A stretch of 64,000 nucleotides of DNA from NCBI RefSeq assembly GCF_030013905.1, contig NZ_CP124862.1:5273051-5337050 (forward strand), written 5' to 3'. Source of the DNA: Petroclostridium sp. X23. GTDB lineage: Bacteria > Bacillota > Clostridia > SK-Y3. The notes below the pieces were generated by a model that saw only the letters and a program-made list of their open reading frames with translations, had not been told where the DNA came from and did no database searches. Both the position numbers and the translations under genes were made by a program. Position 1 is the first letter of the stretch; each line of letters starts with the position of its first letter. Below, piece after piece: positions 59,804-64,000 of this stretch.

Positions 59804-61090
59804 ATGGTAGCAATTCTAATGGTCAGTTTATTTCTATTAATTCTACTATCAGTTCCTATTTCTTTCGCAATCGGTTTTTCATCAATATTAGTATTAGGTT
59901 TTGATGAATCTTTAAGCCTTTTTACTTTAGCTCAGAGGACTTTTGCGGGATTGGATAGTTTCGTAATATTGGCTATTCCACTGTTTTTACTCACGGGCAA
60001 TATCATGAATTACGCAGGGATTACCGACAAACTTATCGAGGTTAGTTATGCACTGGTAGGACATATAAAGGGTGGATTAGCACATATTAATGTTGTGGTA
60101 AGTATGATCTTTGCCGGTATATCAGGGTCTTCAACAGCAGATACGGCTGGGATCGGTTCGGTATTGATTCCGGCTATGATCAAGAGAGGCTATAGCAAAG
60201 AATTTACTGTAGCTATTACAGCTGCATCATCCACCATAGGACAGATTATACCGCCGAGTATTTTAGCGGTTATTTATGCTGCCACGGCAGGGGTTTCCGT
60301 AGGAGCGCTTTTTTTGGCCGGTATTTTTCCGGGAGTTGCAATTGGACTTTCTCAAATGGCAATCGCATATTATTTTGCAAAAAAGTATAACTATCCTTGT
60401 GAAGAAGGCTTTTCTATAAAAAGAGGTTTGAAGGCTATTAAAGGAGCAATATTGCCAATGATCACGCCGATTATTATTATTGGTGGGATTACCGGTGGTA
60501 TATTTACTGCAACAGAAGCCGCTGTTATAGCAGTTGCCTATTCTCTAATACTTGCTGTATTTGTGTACCATTCTATTACCATGAAAAAATTATGGGAAAT
60601 TTTTGTTCAAACCGGAGTGGAATGTTCAGTAACTTTATTATGTATAGGGATTGCAACAGTTTTCGGATATATACTAGCATATTATCACATTCCTGATACG
60701 ATTGGAGAGTTTTTAAAAACCTTTACTACAAACCATGTAATGTTTCTATCGTTAGTAATGTTCATATTTTTTGTAGCCGGTACTTTTATGGATGCAACTC
60801 CAAGTATTATTATACTTGTACCTATTATTTACCCAATTAGCAATTCATTAGGCATACATCCTATACATTTGGCTGTTGTAGTTGTAACAACGATGGCGTT
60901 AGGGTTAGTTACACCGCCCTATGGACTCTGTCTGCTATTAGCATCCCATATAGCAGAAATCCCAATGCACAAAGTATTTAAAACGATGTTAGTATTTGTA
61001 GTTACTATTGCTATAATCATACTCTTAATAGTACTTTTCCCGGATGTGACATTGTTTATACCTAGAGTGATTACACCTAAATTTATGTAA
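59804..61090 (+). CDS. dctM: TRAP transporter large membrane subunit (DctM family)
   Basis: A 428-residue polytopic protein with about 11-12 helices. The family motifs GISGSSTADTAGIGSVLIPAM and ITAASSTIGQIIPPSILAVI are intact, as is GLVTPPYGLCLLLAS near the end. It is the sodium-coupled transport subunit. ATG 59804 has AAGGGGGAAAG upstream. The glycyl radical enzyme gene begins 16 bp later, so the two are on one transcript. Confidence 0.95.
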   Translation: MVAILMVSLFLLILLSVPISFAIGFSSILVLGFDESLSLFTLAQRTFAGLDSFVILAIPLFLLTGNIMNYAGITDKLIEVSYALVGHIKGGLAHINVVVSMIFAGISGSSTADTAGIGSVLIPAMIKRGYSKEFTVAITAASSTIGQIIPPSILAVIYAATAGVSVGALFLAGIFPGVAIGLSQMAIAYYFAKKYNYPCEEGFSIKRGLKAIKGAILPMITPIIIIGGITGGIFTATEAAVIAVAYSLILAVFVYHSITMKKLWEIFVQTGVECSVTLLCIGIATVFGYILAYYHIPDTIGEFLKTFTTNHVMFLSLVMFIFFVAGTFMDATPSIIILVPIIYPISNSLGIHPIHLAVVVVTTMALGLVTPPYGLCLLLASHIAEIPMHKVFKTMLVFVVTIAIIILLIVLFPDVTLFIPRVITPKFM

Positions 61091-61106
61091 AATGGAGGTA
61101 TGAGAG

Positions 61107-63476
61107 ATGAGTTTTAGTATAGATACGCAGCCATCCGTGAGAATAGAAAAATTAAAAAAATCATTTTTAGATCATGTTCCGCATATGTGCTGTCAGAGGG
61201 CAGAGATCTATACAAAAGTTTATAAAGAATATGAATGTCAACCAATGATTATGAAAAGAGCAATTGCGTTAAAAGAAACTTTAAGGAGAATGGATATTTT
61301 TATTGATGATGGTGAAATGATTGTCGGATATCCGGCTTCCAAGCCGAGATCAGCCGAAGTATTTCCGGAAATAAGCTTCCATTGGATTAATGAATTGGAT
61401 GAGTTTGATACTAGAGAATATAACCAGCTAAAAGTGCTCCCCGAAGTAAAAGAAAAGCTTCGGGAAATATATCCATATTGGAGAGGGAAGACACTGACAG
61501 ATAAATTTCAAGTGCTTCGACCGGAAAACGTAAAAAATGCTTTTCAAACGGGTTTGCTGTCAAACCCTCATGAGTGGAGTGGACTTGCACATGTAGCACC
61601 GGATTTTAAAATCATTCTTCAAAAAGGGATCAAAGGTATTTTAGAAGATATTAATGACCATAAAAGCAAACTAAAACCTTACCAACCGGACTATTTTGGA
61701 AAAATGGCTTTCTACAGCGCATGCGAAGAGATTTGTAACGGCGTATTGATTTTTGCTGAAAGATATAAAGTGTTGGCATTAGAAATGGCTGAAAAACAAA
61801 ATGATTCAACTAGAAAATCAGAACTGTTGGAAATAGCAAGAGTTTTAGCAAAAGTACCGTTATATCCTGCTGAGACTTTTCATGAAGCACTTCAGTCTTT
61901 TTGGCTTATTCAGTTAATTCCTCAAATAGAATCAAACGGCTTTTCTATCACTCCGGGTAGATTTGATCAGTATATGTATCCATTCTATCAAGCTGATATT
62001 GAAAAAGGGAACATTACAAGGGAATGGGCGCAGGAACTATTGGATTGTCTGTGGTTGAAGTTTTGTGAAATTCTAAGAGTAGATGATAAAAAAGCAGCTG
62101 AAGTCAATGCAGGTTATGCCTCAGGTCAAAACCTCGTCGTAGGGGGTATTGACAGCAAGGGGAAGGACAGTACCAATGATCTCTCTTATATGTGTTTGAC
62201 ATCCAATGCACACATAGGACTACATCAGCCTAATTTCACTGTAAGAGTACATAAAAATACTCCGGATGAATTTTTAACCGGTGTTGTTGAATGTATATCT
62301 AAAGGAAATGGCATGCCACAGCTGTTAAATGATGAGCTTATTATACCGTCGTTGATGAATTTTGCTATTCCATTAAAGGAAGCCAGAGAATATATTCCGG
62401 TCGGATGTGATGAAATTACTGTATATCGTATGTGGGCACGCTGTAACGGCGGCTATATAAACTTTGCTAAAGTCCTGGAAGTCACCATGAATAATGGTAA
62501 GGACATACTAAATGAAAAACAAGCAGGTTTAGAGATACCTGTAGATGGACTAAAGAACTTTGACGAATTTAAGGAAGCCTTTATAAAACAGTTGAAAAAC
62601 GGCATAGAAATGCAGGTTACAGAAGCGAATTTAACAGATTTTATTCATAAAGAAATACTCCAACTCCCATTTATCAGTATGTTTGTTGACAATTGTATTC
62701 AAAAAGGAAGAGATGTTACCGACAGTGGTGCTTATTATAATACGACAGGTTTGGTAGGGGTGGGCGCTGCTACATGCGGAGACTCTTTGCATGCTATCAA
62801 TGAGATTGTTTACAATCAGAAAAGGCTTTCATTAGCACAATTTAGAAATATTCTTAAAAATAATTTTGCGGAAGAAGAAGTACTCAGAAGATATATAACT
62901 GATAGGTTGGATAAGTTTGGAAATGATAGTGACGAAGTGGATAGTTTGGTAAAAGACATCACAGATGTATTTTTCGATGAGCTTGAAAAATACACGAATT
63001 TTAGAGGTGGCAGATTTTGGCCCGCTCTTTATTCGGTTGCAGCTCAAGTTGGGTTGGGAGATGCCACTGCAGCGACTCCGGATGGCAGATTAGCGCGATT
63101 TCCATTATCCGACGGTCTCACGCCAATGTATGGTCAGGATAAGTTAGGTCCTACTGCGGCTTTGAAATCAGTGTGCAAGGTTGATTTGGTAAGATGTCCC
63201 AATGGTGTCATTGTCAATCAGAGAATGATGCCTGGTATCTTCAAGACAAAAAACGGCATTGAGAAGATGAAGCAACTAATCAGAAGCTTTGTTGATATTA
63301 ATGGTTTCCATTGGCAGTTCAATGTGATCAATAATGATATTCTCAAAGATGCTCAAATAAATCCTGAGAATTACAAAGGATTAGTAGTAAGAGTAGCAGG
63401 GTATAGTGCTATATTCGTACAGCTTTCAAAAAAGGCCCAAGATTCCGTAATAGCCAGAAATGAAGCGGACTTATAA
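61107..63476 (+). CDS. Glycyl radical enzyme (pyruvate formate-lyase-like), substrate unknown
   Basis: A 789-residue PFL-type enzyme. The thiyl Cys434 and a Glu436 acid/base appear in PVGCDEITVYRMW. The glycyl radical is Gly765 in VRVAGYSAIF, 25 residues from the end. A single active-site Cys followed by x-Glu is the pattern of eliminases and lyases (choline lyase, diol and hydroxyproline dehydratases, isethionate lyase), not of true PFL, which has Cys-Cys. The x is Asp here where I expect Val. The length fits the dehydratase/lyase group. It is strictly anaerobic and needs the adjacent activase. TRAP neighbours suggest an anionic substrate. Confidence 0.92.
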   Translation: MSFSIDTQPSVRIEKLKKSFLDHVPHMCCQRAEIYTKVYKEYECQPMIMKRAIALKETLRRMDIFIDDGEMIVGYPASKPRSAEVFPEISFHWINELDEFDTREYNQLKVLPEVKEKLREIYPYWRGKTLTDKFQVLRPENVKNAFQTGLLSNPHEWSGLAHVAPDFKIILQKGIKGILEDINDHKSKLKPYQPDYFGKMAFYSACEEICNGVLIFAERYKVLALEMAEKQNDSTRKSELLEIARVLAKVPLYPAETFHEALQSFWLIQLIPQIESNGFSITPGRFDQYMYPFYQADIEKGNITREWAQELLDCLWLKFCEILRVDDKKAAEVNAGYASGQNLVVGGIDSKGKDSTNDLSYMCLTSNAHIGLHQPNFTVRVHKNTPDEFLTGVVECISKGNGMPQLLNDELIIPSLMNFAIPLKEAREYIPVGCDEITVYRMWARCNGGYINFAKVLEVTMNNGKDILNEKQAGLEIPVDGLKNFDEFKEAFIKQLKNGIEMQVTEANLTDFIHKEILQLPFISMFVDNCIQKGRDVTDSGAYYNTTGLVGVGAATCGDSLHAINEIVYNQKRLSLAQFRNILKNNFAEEEVLRRYITDRLDKFGNDSDEVDSLVKDITDVFFDELEKYTNFRGGRFWPALYSVAAQVGLGDATAATPDGRLARFPLSDGLTPMYGQDKLGPTAALKSVCKVDLVRCPNGVIVNQRMMPGIFKTKNGIEKMKQLIRSFVDINGFHWQFNVINNDILKDAQINPENYKGLVVRVAGYSAIFVQLSKKAQDSVIARNEADL

Positions 63477-63488
63477 GGAGTACAGGAC

Positions 63489-64000
63489 ATGAATCATTCA
63501 GGCATAGTATTTGATATACAAAGATTCAGCATTCATGATGGCCCTGGTATTCGAACCATCGTTTTCTTGAAAGGTTGTCCATTAAGCTGTTTATGGTGCT
63601 CTAATCCGGAGTCGCAAAAGATGCAGCCGGAGCTTTTTTGGAATCCGGATAAATGCATAAAATGCAATATGTGTGGCGATATTTGTCAGGTTGATGCAGT
63701 CTCACAAAGCGATTATAGTCATAGCAGGATTATCAGAGACCGATGCATTGGATGCGGAAAATGCGCGGAACAATGCCCCACTCAAGCGCTAACATTAAAA
63801 GGGAAACCCATGAGTGTTGAAGAAGTATATAAAGAAGTAGAAAAGGATAGAAGGTTTTATATGTCTTCAGGCGGAGGAGTTACCATATCCGGTGGAGAGC
63901 CTTTTAGTCAACCTGAATTCTTACTCTCACTATTAAAAAAGTTTAAAGATGCCGGTATATCGACTGCAATTGAAACAACGGGGATGACTTGTTGGTCATT
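63489..64000 (+). CDS. Glycyl radical enzyme activase (radical SAM), 5' part
   Basis: The first 170 residues of an activase cut by the window end. The start MNHSGIVFDIQRFSIHDGPG is typical. The radical SAM cluster motif is CPLSCLWC (CX3CX2C). Two ferredoxin-like clusters follow, CIKCNMCGDIC and CIGCGKCAEQC, as in activases of eliminase-type glycyl radical enzymes and unlike PflA, which lacks them. GGGVTISGGEP is the SAM-binding motif. It makes the glycyl radical on the upstream enzyme. ATG 63489 is 12 bp after that gene's stop. Confidence 0.93.
   Translation, partial: MNHSGIVFDIQRFSIHDGPGIRTIVFLKGCPLSCLWCSNPESQKMQPELFWNPDKCIKCNMCGDICQVDAVSQSDYSHSRIIRDRCIGCGKCAEQCPTQALTLKGKPMSVEEVYKEVEKDRRFYMSSGGGVTISGGEPFSQPEFLLSLLKKFKDAGISTAIETTGMTCWS

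Noticed and set aside
61107..63476. Calling the glycyl radical enzyme pyruvate formate-lyase
   Set aside because: It has a single Cys-x-Glu site instead of Cys-Cys, and its activase carries two extra ferredoxin-like clusters, unlike PflA.

Overview
The window is AT-rich DNA from an anaerobic, spore-forming, flagellated member of the Clostridia (Bacillota). The evidence is the gene order che/fliA - rpsB-tsf-pyrH-frr - rimP-nusA-infB - rpsO-pnp, the sporulation genes dpaA, dpaB, spoVS and spoIIIE, Gram-positive PolC, many TTG/GTG starts with strong AGGAGG ribosome binding sites, and an oxygen-sensitive glycyl radical enzyme. No species is assigned.

Layout. 1-9644: end of a motility/chemotaxis operon (flhG tail, ycgR, cheB, cheA, cheW, cheC, cheD, a small membrane protein, fliA, fapA, two small proteins). 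10142-24043: translation and envelope genes (rpsB, tsf, pyrH, frr, a PASTA-like small protein, uppS, cdsA, dxr, rseP, ispG, a glycosyltransferase, polC). 24306-34781: the rimP-nusA-ylxR-ylxQ-infB-rbfA-nrnA-truB-ribF run, then rpsO and pnp. 35050-53368: an M16 peptidase, a complete IS1634-type insertion sequence, dipicolinate synthase dpaAB, divergent metA, tepA, ylzJ, uppP, spoIIIE/ftsK, a YgiQ radical SAM protein, folD, rny, ymdB, spoVS and pgeF. 53615-55567: an orphan oligopeptide-binding lipoprotein and two tRNAs. 55531-56058: a decayed recombinase tail abutting tRNA-Gln, plus a thiolase fragment. 56758-64000: an accessory operon of TRAP transporter genes, a transaldolase-family protein, a glycyl radical enzyme and its activase, which is cut by the window end.

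The accessory operon is the best candidate for an undescribed system. A TRAP transporter would import a small organic anion. The glycyl radical enzyme, with Cys434/Glu436 and Gly765, would eliminate or cleave it. The transaldolase homologue, encoded between the TRAP P and Q genes, could join the product to a sugar phosphate. The substrate is unknown; a C2-C3 sulfonate is one testable guess. About 500 bp upstream, two tandem dyads of the form AAACAT-N3-ATGTTT sit on a promoter-like sequence.

The second theme is repeats. From 9636 onward many intergenic gaps hold degenerate heptamers that reduce to one pattern, about GTGRNNA. They are often arranged in both orientations as hairpins, and one contributes codons to the dxr C-terminus. 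Five gaps also hold a palindromic element of about 110-290 bp with GGGGAC...GTCCCC arms, and all five lie beside a heptamer tract. One gap (46018-46578) combines heptamers, 11 identical 14-mers and a separate GC-rich palindrome.
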